Positions 5,302 to 12,682 of a DNA stretch of 16,136 nt are shown one piece after another. A program made the translations under genes and the position numbers. The notes below the pieces were generated by a model. That model searched no databases. It was not told where the DNA came from and was given only the letters and a program-made list of their open reading frames with translations. The stretch's first letter is position 1. Each line of letters begins with the position of its first letter. Source of the stretch: an uncultured Clostridia bacterium. Its GTDB lineage: Bacteria; Bacillota; Clostridia; Christensenellales; DUVY01. The DNA lies in contig CALAYY010000177.1 of NCBI GenBank assembly GCA_937895465.1, positions 1-16,136 of the forward strand. The letters run 5' to 3'.

Positions 5302-7521
5302 ATGAGATATATTAATAAAGAATATGGATTTACATTTCGACCGCCGTATCTGGATAAATTTTATAAAGAAGAACCTAAAGGACCGTCATTAAAAAATGAA
5401 AACTATCCTTCAAAATATATTATCGGTGCGGGTCTTGATTATTCTGCCATTAACGGCGCAATGCTCATAGGTAAAAATGGCTCGCTATGGGGAGTAAAAG
5501 TCACATATTTTAACGGTTATAAGTGGCTTGAAAATGAAGATTTTCTTACATCATTATCAAAATACAGTATATATTCAAATGACGGCAGCTATGCCAATTT
5601 TGCAAGCGGCCCATTATCAGTAAAATGGATAAGGCAAGGTGAGCAGGGGCTGGGGGTGCAGATTACCGCCAGTAGACGGCTGAGAGTAAGAGTTGTTTTT
5701 TATCCTTGCTTTGGCTGGCCGGGAGAAATAAGTATAGAAGGCTCGTATGTAAAGGGTCGTTCTCCCTATGTCGCTGTTATACCTGGCGATATTCGTCTTA
5801 ATGAGCCGTATTCTGTTTTTAAAAACCGTTATCAAGTTATCTTAGACGACAAACCCAATCGTGAATATTTTATGGCTCAAAGCTATAATAAACCCTTGGA
5901 TTCTGCTAACGGTGCATTTAACGAAGTTATGATGGAGTTTATCATCAATAATTATCAGCCGACCGTCTATCTTTATTGTGCTGTAGGCGATGAGAAAATT
6001 CTTGCTTTTGATATTCCTAATATGGACAAGATAGACAAACTTATTGAAACCACAGGGGATTTAAAATACAGCGTTAATAAAACTTACGGTAGCGGTGTAT
6101 TAGGTACGCCTGTAGAGTGTATGTTTAATGCTTCTATGTGGTCAAGAGTTTATTATCCTTATCTTCTCAATACGATTTCAACTGCTCAAAGACTAAAAAT
6201 CAATGATAACTTTGATTTGTTTGGAATAGAAGAAAATGCATGTGCACTTGTGTCTTCTTGGGCAGGCGAGACAACAAATGCCGAAAACCAGCTTCAATAT
6301 ACCTCAGAAGATAATATATTAGGGCTGATAGCAGCTTTTCAGATTTTTGTACGTACTAAAGACAAATCAGGCTTTATAAAATTATTTTCTAAGTTTTCTA
6401 AGCTATATCCGCCTGACGGCAAGCTTGTGCTGGATGAAAGCAAGGAAAAAACTCTTATAGCACACAAATGGGAAGATTCTCCAATAAAAGAAAGTGACAA
6501 CATAAAACCTATGTATTCGCTTGATCTTAGCTGTCTTAAGCTTCTTGCCTATGACATCTTGGAAAGAATGGCAATAAAATTTTTGATACCGGAAGCCAAA
6601 GCCTTTGGAGAAGCCAAAGTTTATCTTAAGCAAAAAATTAATGAAAAATTTTATAACGAAAAAACAGGGATGTATCTTAACCGATATACCGACGATTCAT
6701 GGGCAGAGAATTACGGGGCAACAAGTTTTTATCCTCTAATATCTGGAGCAGCGGAAAATGTAGAACAGTTAAGAGCGACAATTGATAATCTCACAGACAA
6801 AGCAAAATTTTGGGGAGATTATGTAATACCCACTTTATCTAAAAACAATAAAGACTTTGGGGCAAAAGCAATTGACGCTTTGGGCAAAAAGCCGCCTTAT
6901 CTTGAATATCGAGGCACTATTGTCCCTTACGTTAATTATCTTATATATCACGGATTGGTTAGGTATGGGCTTGATGAGATTGCAAGTGCCTTTGCTTACA
7001 AATGCGCTAAATTATGGCAAAAGTTTAATAAGCTTAACATCAATATTTATTCAAAATATTTACCTAAAGGCAAAGCCGTAAACAACCAAAAGTACATTAG
7101 CATGGAAGGAAATTTGCTTGCTCTTATCGGTATGCAATCACTTATTGATGTCGAATATTTTAGGGATGACTTGAAGTTTGCCATAAGATTTGGAACTTTT
7201 GCAAAAGGTGCACATGCTATCACCAATCTTATGCTGATGGGTCATTCTTACAGCCTTGAAACTGATAACTATACTACCACCTTATTAATTGATAATAAAG
7301 AAGTATTTATGTCTGAAGGCGGAAGATGTATAGTAAGACAGTTTTTGGAGGCAAAAGACGATTACAGCTTTTTGATTTTTGCTCCTGTTGATTTAAAAAT
7401 AACATTAAAGCCAAGTAATTACATTCAGTTAGGGAAGAAAAAGGAATATGAATTTACAGTTTTGGCAGGAAAACACCGCGTGACTATAACAGATATTAAT
7501 GCTTATGTCGAAAAGATATAA
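5302..7521 (+). CDS. Six-hairpin glycosidase-like protein (GH63/MGH1-like)
   Basis: A cytoplasmic protein of 739 residues from the ATG at 5302, with no signal peptide. Residues about 45-255 are rich in strands, like the N-terminal beta-sandwich of such enzymes. Residues about 275-660 look like an (alpha/alpha)6 barrel. The segments YNEKTGMYLNR...ENYGATSFYPLISG (451-482), KFWGDYVIPTLSKNN (502-516) and EYRGTIVPYVNYLIYHGLVRYG (535-556) follow the GH63 and mannosylglycerate-hydrolase-like pattern (GPxNFxPLxxG, then WRGPxWPxxNYLxxxGLxRYG). The substrate is unknown. D337 in YTSEDN could be the general acid, but I find no clear counterpart of the catalytic ENYxPxTG glutamate; the matching place reads YSKYLPKG. 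The frame is open to a TTG at 5260, which lies inside the terminator stem and lacks a ribosome site. The ATG has only AAAAGG 14 bases upstream, so the start is uncertain. Confidence 0.6.
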   Translation: MRYINKEYGFTFRPPYLDKFYKEEPKGPSLKNENYPSKYIIGAGLDYSAINGAMLIGKNGSLWGVKVTYFNGYKWLENEDFLTSLSKYSIYSNDGSYANFASGPLSVKWIRQGEQGLGVQITASRRLRVRVVFYPCFGWPGEISIEGSYVKGRSPYVAVIPGDIRLNEPYSVFKNRYQVILDDKPNREYFMAQSYNKPLDSANGAFNEVMMEFIINNYQPTVYLYCAVGDEKILAFDIPNMDKIDKLIETTGDLKYSVNKTYGSGVLGTPVECMFNASMWSRVYYPYLLNTISTAQRLKINDNFDLFGIEENACALVSSWAGETTNAENQLQYTSEDNILGLIAAFQIFVRTKDKSGFIKLFSKFSKLYPPDGKLVLDESKEKTLIAHKWEDSPIKESDNIKPMYSLDLSCLKLLAYDILERMAIKFLIPEAKAFGEAKVYLKQKINEKFYNEKTGMYLNRYTDDSWAENYGATSFYPLISGAAENVEQLRATIDNLTDKAKFWGDYVIPTLSKNNKDFGAKAIDALGKKPPYLEYRGTIVPYVNYLIYHGLVRYGLDEIASAFAYKCAKLWQKFNKLNINIYSKYLPKGKAVNNQKYISMEGNLLALIGMQSLIDVEYFRDDLKFAIRFGTFAKGAHAITNLMLMGHSYSLETDNYTTTLLIDNKEVFMSEGGRCIVRQFLEAKDDYSFLIFAPVDLKITLKPSNYIQLGKKKEYEFTVLAGKHRVTITDINAYVEKI

Positions 7522-7551
7522 ATATTAGTATTTTATTATTGTTGGTATTTC

Positions 7552-7580
7552 TTGTTTTGTTTATTTTTTGCTGATATAAT
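7552..7580 (+). promoter_or_regulatory. Promoter of the nucleotide-sugar dehydratase operon
   Basis: TTGTTT (7552-7557) and TATAAT (7575-7580) are 17 bases apart, with TGA before the -10 (extended -10). The start is expected near 7587, downstream of the GTG at 7584, which rules that GTG out as the start codon for this transcript. Confidence 0.65.
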
Positions 7581-7604
7581 ATTGTGTGTTCAGGGTGTGG
7601 GTGT

Positions 7605-9548
7605 ATGGATAAAGGTCGTTCAAAAGATATTTGGAAGAACAATTTTTTTATAAGAAATAATACTTTGCTTTTATCAGTTATAGATATTTTTCTTCTGGTT
7701 TCTTCATATTTTGTTTGTGTTGTATTTTATTTGTTTTTATATGAAAAAGAATTATGGCTTTGGGTGGGCAATCTTTATACCTTAGCCTTTTTGATTATAC
7801 CTTATGCTGTTTTGTTTAATTTGTTTGGGTTGTACCGTAACCTTTGGCAATTTATGAGCTTAAGGGATTTGTTCAAATTATTGATAGTTTTGGTTATCTC
7901 GTCAAGTGTTTTTATCATCTCGTCATTTTTATGTTCAGGAAGAGATGTTGCATACCTTATCTTTACTATGATTACTTCACTTGCCTCTTCAGTATTGATA
8001 CTTGCAAGCAAACTTGTATATTTTATTATATATGAACGACTGCGCAGAAAAAAAAGCCTCAAGGGAAAAAGACTTGCTATTGTCGGGGCAGGACAAGCAG
8101 GGGCTTTTATGCTTGAAAACCTTTTAGGAGAAAAAGACAGCAAGTATCTGCCTGTTTGCTTTTTTGACGACAATAAAGATAAAATAGGCAAAAACATCAA
8201 AGGTATTAAAGTTGCCGGCAATACGGATTCTATTGAAGTATTATGCTCTGAATTTAATATTGATGAAATTGCAGTGGCTATTCCGTCAGCGAGCTTTGAA
8301 CAAAAACAGTTTATTTTGGAAAAATGCCTAAAAACAAAATGTAAGGTTGTGACAGTACCGTCTATGACTGAAATGATAAGCCAAAAAAACATCTGGCAAA
8401 ACAGAAGGCATATTGATGTTGAAGATTTGTTAGATCGTGCGCCTATAAAACTGGATACTGAAAGGTTTGTAGAAATGTATAGGGGCAAGGTGGTTATGGT
8501 TACGGGAGGCGGCGGCTCAATAGGCTCAGAGCTTTGCCGACAAATATCAAAATACAGTCCGAAACAGCTTGTAATTTTGGATATATATGAAAATAATGCC
8601 TATGAAATACAGCAAGAACTCAAGATGCAATACGGTGAAAAACTCAATTTGTCAGTAGAAATAGCATCTGTAAGAGATTACACTAAGCTTGAAATTTTGT
8701 TTGAAAAATATAAGCCTGACCTTGTATATCATGCGGCGGCACATAAGCATGTGCCTTTGATGGAAAACAGTCCAGATGAAGCTATAAAAAATAATATATT
8801 CGGAACATACAATGTGGTAAAGCTGTCTGATAAATTTGGTGTAGAAAGATTTGTTTTGATTTCATCAGATAAGGCAGTGCATCCTGCCAATATTATGGGC
8901 GCTACTAAGCGTGTTTGCGAAATGATTGTTCAATCCATGAAGGACAAGTCCAAAACAAAGTTTATGGCAGTCCGATTTGGTAATGTCTTGGGGTCTAACG
9001 GCTCAGTCATACCTTTGTTTAAAAAGCAGATAGAACATGGAGGTCCCGTACTTGTAACTGATAAAAATATTATCAGATATTTTATGACAATACCCGAAGC
9101 TGTAAGCTTGGTAATGATGAGCGGGGCAAAAGGCGAAAACGGAACGGTTTATGTGCTTGATATGGGCGCCCCTGTAAAGATAGATGACCTTGCAAGAAAA
9201 ATGATAACACTGGCAGGGTTTATGCCTAATAAGGATATAAAGATAGAATATGTGGGCTTAAGACCGGGTGAGAAGATGTATGAGGAATTATTGCTTCATA
9301 ACTCTAACTGTCACAAGCTTGATGATAAAATTTATGTTGAAAATCTAAATAATATTTCACATGACTATATACTTAAGACCTTAGAAGGTTTTAGCATAGC
9401 GTTGGAAAATAACGATAAAGATGTTTTAGTCAAAATATTAATGGAAGCTGCTTATGACGGCGAAGAAAAAGGCTATGACATCTTAAAAGCAAGCTTTGAA
9501 AAAGTTGTTAAGGTTACTGATTATGATAAGGCGGTAGGGCAGATTTAG
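7605..9548 (+). CDS. Membrane nucleotide-sugar 4,6-dehydratase, FlaA1/CapD/PglF type
   Basis: Proteins of this family convert UDP-N-acetylhexosamines to 4-keto-6-deoxy sugars for surface polysaccharide or glycoprotein glycans. From the ATG at 7605 it has 647 residues. About four membrane helices occupy residues 18-145. A first Rossmann-like domain starts at VGAGQAG (160-166), and the extended SDR catalytic domain at VTGGGGSIGSE (299-309). The active-site segment is ISSDKAVHPANIMGATKR: S421-D422-K423, then M431 and K435. Methionine in place of the usual SDR tyrosine is a hallmark of the PglF/WbpM group. NIFGTYN, RFGNVLGSNGSV and GLRPGEKMYEE are further family motifs. Length fits the long membrane-bound class. 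AGGG nine bases upstream supports the ATG. The stop is directly followed by the next start, so the two genes form an operon. The exact sugar cannot be told from sequence. Confidence 0.9.
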   Translation: MDKGRSKDIWKNNFFIRNNTLLLSVIDIFLLVSSYFVCVVFYLFLYEKELWLWVGNLYTLAFLIIPYAVLFNLFGLYRNLWQFMSLRDLFKLLIVLVISSSVFIISSFLCSGRDVAYLIFTMITSLASSVLILASKLVYFIIYERLRRKKSLKGKRLAIVGAGQAGAFMLENLLGEKDSKYLPVCFFDDNKDKIGKNIKGIKVAGNTDSIEVLCSEFNIDEIAVAIPSASFEQKQFILEKCLKTKCKVVTVPSMTEMISQKNIWQNRRHIDVEDLLDRAPIKLDTERFVEMYRGKVVMVTGGGGSIGSELCRQISKYSPKQLVILDIYENNAYEIQQELKMQYGEKLNLSVEIASVRDYTKLEILFEKYKPDLVYHAAAHKHVPLMENSPDEAIKNNIFGTYNVVKLSDKFGVERFVLISSDKAVHPANIMGATKRVCEMIVQSMKDKSKTKFMAVRFGNVLGSNGSVIPLFKKQIEHGGPVLVTDKNIIRYFMTIPEAVSLVMMSGAKGENGTVYVLDMGAPVKIDDLARKMITLAGFMPNKDIKIEYVGLRPGEKMYEELLLHNSNCHKLDDKIYVENLNNISHDYILKTLEGFSIALENNDKDVLVKILMEAAYDGEEKGYDILKASFEKVVKVTDYDKAVGQI

Positions 9549-10136
9549 ATGAATACATTTTTGGTTTTATTGGTTACATTCCTTGTTGCTGCCCTTCCAG
9601 TAGTTGAATTAAAAGGCGCAATACCCTTAGGATTGGGGCTTGCAGCATATTATGGTTTAGATATTAATCCATGGATTTATTTTTTATTCGCTTTTGTAGG
9701 CTCATGTCTTCCTGCACCGTTTATAATTGCTTTTTTACGCCCTGTATTAAACTATCTTGGCAAGACCAAAATGTTCAAGGGCTTATCGAAATGGCTGCAT
9801 AAAAGATTTTCAAAAAGAACATCAGCTATCAATCAAAAAGCAGACCAAAAAGCTGATGACTATATAGATAATCTAAATGATAATACTGATCAGAAGTCAG
9901 AAGTCAGAAAGAAGCGGTTAAATTGGTTAAAATACACGGCACTGTTTGTTTTTGTTGCTGTTCCGCTGCCGCTTACAGGCTGTTGGACAGGGTCGGGCAT
10001 TGCATCATTTATGGGCTTAAAACTAAAAGTCGGCGTGCCTATAGTAGTTTTGGGTAATTTGGTTGCAGGCTTATTGGTTATGGCTATGTCTTTGGCAGGA
10101 TTTGAAATTGCCGGAATTAGTTTGATAAAGTTTTAA
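9549..10136 (+). CDS. COG2426 membrane protein (small multidrug export family)
   Basis: This 195-residue integral membrane protein carries the family motifs ELKGAIPLGL (20-29), LPAPFIIAFLRPVL (54-67) and VAVPLPLTGCWTGSG (136-150), the last two flanking a cytoplasmic loop. Pfam names the family Sm_multidrug_ex, but a transport function is poorly established and the substrate is unknown. Hydrophobic segments lie at about 3-33, 40-68, 128-155 and 162-190. The central hydrophilic loop (about 70-127) is long and very charged, and includes a short DNA repeat. The ATG directly abuts the dehydratase stop codon, with AGGG nine bases upstream inside that gene, so translation is coupled. A functional link to envelope sugars is only suggested by position. 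Confidence 0.85.
   Translation: MNTFLVLLVTFLVAALPVVELKGAIPLGLGLAAYYGLDINPWIYFLFAFVGSCLPAPFIIAFLRPVLNYLGKTKMFKGLSKWLHKRFSKRTSAINQKADQKADDYIDNLNDNTDQKSEVRKKRLNWLKYTALFVFVAVPLPLTGCWTGSGIASFMGLKLKVGVPIVVLGNLVAGLLVMAMSLAGFEIAGISLIKF
9891..9911 (+). repeat. Heptamer tandem repeat inside the COG2426 gene
   Basis: CAGAAGT occurs twice in tandem (9891-9904), followed by a partial third copy CAGAAAG. It encodes part of the charged loop (QKSEVRK). Because the unit is seven bases, gain or loss of one copy would shift the reading frame. Confidence 0.6.
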
Positions 10137-10174
10137 ATTGTTTTAATGTTTTTAATATATCTTATACATATTTC

Positions 10175-10199
10175 AAGTCGGTTTTACGCCGACTTTCTT
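10175..10199 (+). terminator. Terminator after the dehydratase/COG2426 operon
   Basis: AAGTCGG (10175-10181) and CCGACTT (10189-10195) form a 7-bp stem with a 7-base loop, followed by TCTTAAATTTT. The T-tract is imperfect, but the position 38 bases after the stop fits. Confidence 0.65.
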
Positions 10200-10296
10200 A
10201 AATTTTGGTGTATTATTTTTTTGTTTTGTTGCAAACTAAAAGACTATCCTTTTTAGGGATTAGATGTTTAAAAGTTGAATTTTGGGAGAATAATCT

Positions 10297-10575
10297 ATGA
10301 AAGAGTACTTAATAAAACTAAATGATGAACTAGATAGTGAACTTGAATTAAGAGCAAGGCAAAAAGGAGTTTCAAAAGAACAATACCTAGAACACGTGGC
10401 GAAACTTTTTTTGACTTATCCGCATAGTATAGACCGAGAAGGTATGAAAAAAGGTTATGAGGAAATGGGAGCAATTAATCTTTCTTTTGCTGACATAGGG
10501 GATTGTAATGGAAAAACCGAACATAAAACGAGGCTCAATATTTTTCGCAGACCTAAGTCCGGTGGTTGGAAGTGA
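10297..10575 (+). CDS. mazE: MazE-like antitoxin (EndoAI/YdcD type)
   Basis: This 92-residue antitoxin for the MazF toxin lies directly downstream. Residues 1-45 (YLIKLNDELDSELELRARQKGVSKEQYLEHVAKLFL) have the strand-helix-helix pattern of ribbon-helix-helix DNA-binding proteins such as Bacillus EndoAI. MKKGYEEMGAINLSFAD (50-66) matches the conserved MRRGYxEMAKINL toxin-binding segment. The total length equals that of EndoAI (93). The last 22 codons and the stop are read from DNA that also encodes the conserved N-terminus of MazF, a 68-base overlap. The tail (DCNGKTEHKTRLNIFRRPK) is therefore basic rather than the usual acidic sequence. GGGAG eight bases before the ATG is a good ribosome site. 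MazE usually represses its own operon together with MazF. Confidence 0.85.
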   Translation: MKEYLIKLNDELDSELELRARQKGVSKEQYLEHVAKLFLTYPHSIDREGMKKGYEEMGAINLSFADIGDCNGKTEHKTRLNIFRRPKSGGWK

Positions 10576-10867
10576 ACAGGGCGGATTAAGGCCTGTTTTG
10601 ATAATTCAAAACGATATAGGCAATAAGCACAGTCCGACAGTCATTGCTGCGGCGATAACAAGCCAGATAAATAAGGCAAAGCTACCCACTCATATAGAAT
10701 TAAAAGGCGAACAGTTTGGACTTAATAAAGATTCGGTAATATTGATGGAACAAATACGCACATTGGATAAAAGACGCTTAAAAGAAAAGATAGGCGAACT
10801 TGATGAAAAGACAATGGAAAGTGTCAATAAAGCAATACTTATTTCCTTAGGATTCTTCCAAATATAA
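10508..10867 (+). CDS. mazF: MazF/NdoA endoribonuclease toxin
   Basis: MazF is a sequence-specific single-strand mRNA interferase that stops growth when its antitoxin is degraded. The 119 residues are very close to Bacillus MazF (EndoA): RGSIFFADLSPVVGSEQGGLRPVLIIQND (8-36), SPTVIAAAITSQINKAKLPTH and DSVILMEQIRTLDKRRL are nearly identical blocks. The residues matching the catalytic R25 and T48 of the Bacillus enzyme are R28 and T51, both present, so the toxin looks intact. The start ATG is inside mazE, with GGGG (10498-10501) six bases upstream. The Bacillus-type cleavage site is UACAU, but specificity here cannot be read from sequence. The unit is bounded by hairpins on both sides. Confidence 0.95.
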   Translation: MEKPNIKRGSIFFADLSPVVGSEQGGLRPVLIIQNDIGNKHSPTVIAAAITSQINKAKLPTHIELKGEQFGLNKDSVILMEQIRTLDKRRLKEKIGELDEKTMESVNKAILISLGFFQI

Positions 10868-10888
10868 TAAAACCAGAACAACAAAAGA

Positions 10889-10913
10889 AAACCCGCTAAG
10901 TTTTAGCGGGTTT
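10889..10913. terminator. Bidirectional terminator between mazF and galT
   Basis: AAACCCGCTAA (10889-10899) and TTAGCGGGTTT (10903-10913) form a perfect 11-bp stem with a 3-base loop. Read on either strand the stem ends in TTT, and on the minus strand a further TTTC TTTTG tail follows. It sits between two convergent genes and just beyond the galT stop. Confidence 0.85.
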
Positions 10914-10917
10914 ATGC

Positions 10918-12462
10918 TTATATTATTTGTTTAAATCCCAAGCTTTTCATAAGAGCCAAAAATGCTTTGTTTCCTTTGTCATCTTCTTTAAATAAAGCAA
11001 CACATTTCAGCATTCTTTCACACGCCTTGTTAATATAATTTTCTATTGCCTCGCCTGCATCTTCATCGCTGAGATTGGTGCCGCAATCGTTTATGAGCTG
11101 TGCTATCATGCCTGTATGTGCTATCAAAGGATGATTGGGATCACTCAACTCTTTGAACTTAGCTTTGCCTACCAAAAAGTCCTTAATGCCTTCAGCTTCT
11201 GTTGATAATCTGCCTGGCAGTATAAACACACCCATAGCCTCGATAAGCCCTATGCTTTCTTTTTTGATGTTGTGAAGGTCAGGACTTACATGGAATATCC
11301 CGTCAGGATGAGCTTCATCTGTACGGTTATTTCTCAAAATAATATCCAAAGAATATTCACCGTCTTCATTAAAACGAGCGATAGGAGTTAGGGCATTATG
11401 CTGTTCGGATGTATGGGCAATAATATTAAGGGCTTCGTTATTGTATTCTAAGAACTGCTCTAATATATGCCCAAATAATTTTTCCAAAGAATTTCGCTTT
11501 TGACTTTCTATTCTTATCACATTATTATACCAGTCAGGGATAAGAATGCGAACATCGGGATAATCAGCTGAAGAAAACCTATATTTTATCTTAGTCTTAT
11601 GCATCGGCATTTTGTAAGCTCCGCCTTGATAATGCTCATGATTAAGAATAGAACCGCCGATTCGAGGCAAAGCTGCATTAGAGCCTAAAAAGTAATGAGG
11701 AAACAAATCAATGAAATCAAACAGTCTTACAATGGTATTTTGATTGACATTCATAGGAATATGTTCATCACTTAAAACAATGCAATGCTCATTATAATAT
11801 CTGTAAGGTGAAAATTGAAAATGCCATGATTCTTCATTAAGAAATAGAGGAATTGTGCGAAGAGTCAGCCGTGAGGTGTAATTGTCATGACCTGCAAATC
11901 CTATATTTTCTTTACATAATTGACATTTTGGATAATCTGTTTGAGGCTTTTTCAGAACTTCAGCAGTCTTTTTATTGTCTTTTTCAGGTTTTGAAGTGTT
12001 GATAGTGATTTCCAAATCTGCTTTTTCTGCTGTAGCTGTCCAAGACGAGTTTGATAAGACTTCTTCATATCGTATATAATTGGATTTTATACAATAGTCA
12101 TATAAAAACGAACATGCTTCCTTAGTGTTTTTTTCACAGGCTATCTGGTCAAACAAGTCAATAACAAAGGAAGGCGGAGGGCATAACAAATCCATAATCT
12201 CCGTTTCAAAGTTAACCCTTTGTTCTTTTCCTATTATGCCCTCAGCAAGAGCATATTCAGAAAGCTTTTTCAAAACTGAAGCAGGCGTTTTCATTAGTGA
12301 AATACTATTTTCATCAGGAGATTTACCTGAAGGTCCATCTAATCTAAGTTTAGCCAACAACTTGTTTCTGGTGTAAATAATATCTGATAAGGGTAAAAAT
12401 AAGTGTGCATTCGCATAACACAACAAGTCCTCTATACAGTCTTGAGGAATGATTTTAGCCAT
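10918..12462 (-). CDS. galT: UTP/UDP-glucose--hexose-1-phosphate uridylyltransferase, class II
   Basis: GalT of the Leloir pathway moves UMP from UDP-glucose to galactose 1-phosphate. From the ATG at 12462 it has 514 residues, the size of the Gram-positive class II enzymes and longer than class I (about 350). The active-site stretch LPRIGGSILNHEHYQGG holds the HxHxQ motif (H275, H277, Q279), with one histidine as the uridylylated nucleophile. The N-terminal RNKLL, the CQLC pair (180, 183) and the C-terminal half (PIARFNEDGEYSLDIILRNNRT, FHVSPDLHNIKKESIGLIEAMGVFILPGRL) are characteristic of the class. The frame continues to a GTG at 12474, but GTGAGG seven bases before the ATG is the likely ribosome site. 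No galK, galE or lacto-N-biose phosphorylase gene is adjacent; it is a single-gene unit here. Confidence 0.95.
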   Translation of the reverse strand: MAKIIPQDCIEDLLCYANAHLFLPLSDIIYTRNKLLAKLRLDGPSGKSPDENSISLMKTPASVLKKLSEYALAEGIIGKEQRVNFETEIMDLLCPPPSFVIDLFDQIACEKNTKEACSFLYDYCIKSNYIRYEEVLSNSSWTATAEKADLEITINTSKPEKDNKKTAEVLKKPQTDYPKCQLCKENIGFAGHDNYTSRLTLRTIPLFLNEESWHFQFSPYRYYNEHCIVLSDEHIPMNVNQNTIVRLFDFIDLFPHYFLGSNAALPRIGGSILNHEHYQGGAYKMPMHKTKIKYRFSSADYPDVRILIPDWYNNVIRIESQKRNSLEKLFGHILEQFLEYNNEALNIIAHTSEQHNALTPIARFNEDGEYSLDIILRNNRTDEAHPDGIFHVSPDLHNIKKESIGLIEAMGVFILPGRLSTEAEGIKDFLVGKAKFKELSDPNHPLIAHTGMIAQLINDCGTNLSDEDAGEAIENYINKACERMLKCVALFKEDDKGNKAFLALMKSLGFKQII

Positions 12463-12532
12463 TAAAAACCTCACAAAAATTTAGAATACGAATGAAAAAT
12501 AACATATCAAAAAAAATCAATCGCCATCTATA

Positions 12533-12561
12533 ATTATATATCATAAAAGCCATTTTAGCAA
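12533..12561 (-). promoter_or_regulatory. galT promoter
   Basis: On the minus strand TTGCTA (12561-12556) and TATAAT (12538-12533) are 17 bases apart. The predicted start near 12526 gives a leader of about 64 bases before the ATG at 12462. No operator repeat or cre-like site stands out. Confidence 0.6.
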
Positions 12562-12619
12562 CATCAAAATATTATCGGCAATGACAGTAAAATCAAATAT
12601 CAATAAGCATTTTTAAACA

Positions 12620-12648
12620 TTGACTAAAAAAAAAGTATGTAATATAAT
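12620..12648 (+). promoter_or_regulatory. lgt promoter
   Basis: TTGACT (12620-12625), a 17-base spacer and TATAAT (12643-12648) make a near-consensus housekeeping promoter. The start near 12655 gives a leader of about 28 bases that includes AAGGAG. The promoter excludes the in-frame TTG at 12620 as the start codon. Confidence 0.8.
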
Positions 12649-12682
12649 GACAATAATCAATCCTAAAAAAGGAGCAGATTTT

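Noticed and set aside
7584..7604. Cysteine-rich N-terminus (CSGCGC) of the dehydratase from GTG 7584, suggestive of a metal site or lipobox
   Set aside because: The GTG precedes the predicted transcription start, and the ATG at 7605 has its own AGGG ribosome site; the cysteines are most likely not translated.
7802..8488. A 228-codon minus-strand open frame inside the dehydratase gene
   Set aside because: It is opposite a strongly supported gene, has no ribosome site or recognisable domain, and its low-complexity product is typical of antisense shadows in AT-rich genes.
10137..10867. Mobile element carrying mazEF
   Set aside because: No transposase, terminal inverted repeats, flanking direct repeats or base-composition change are visible around the module.
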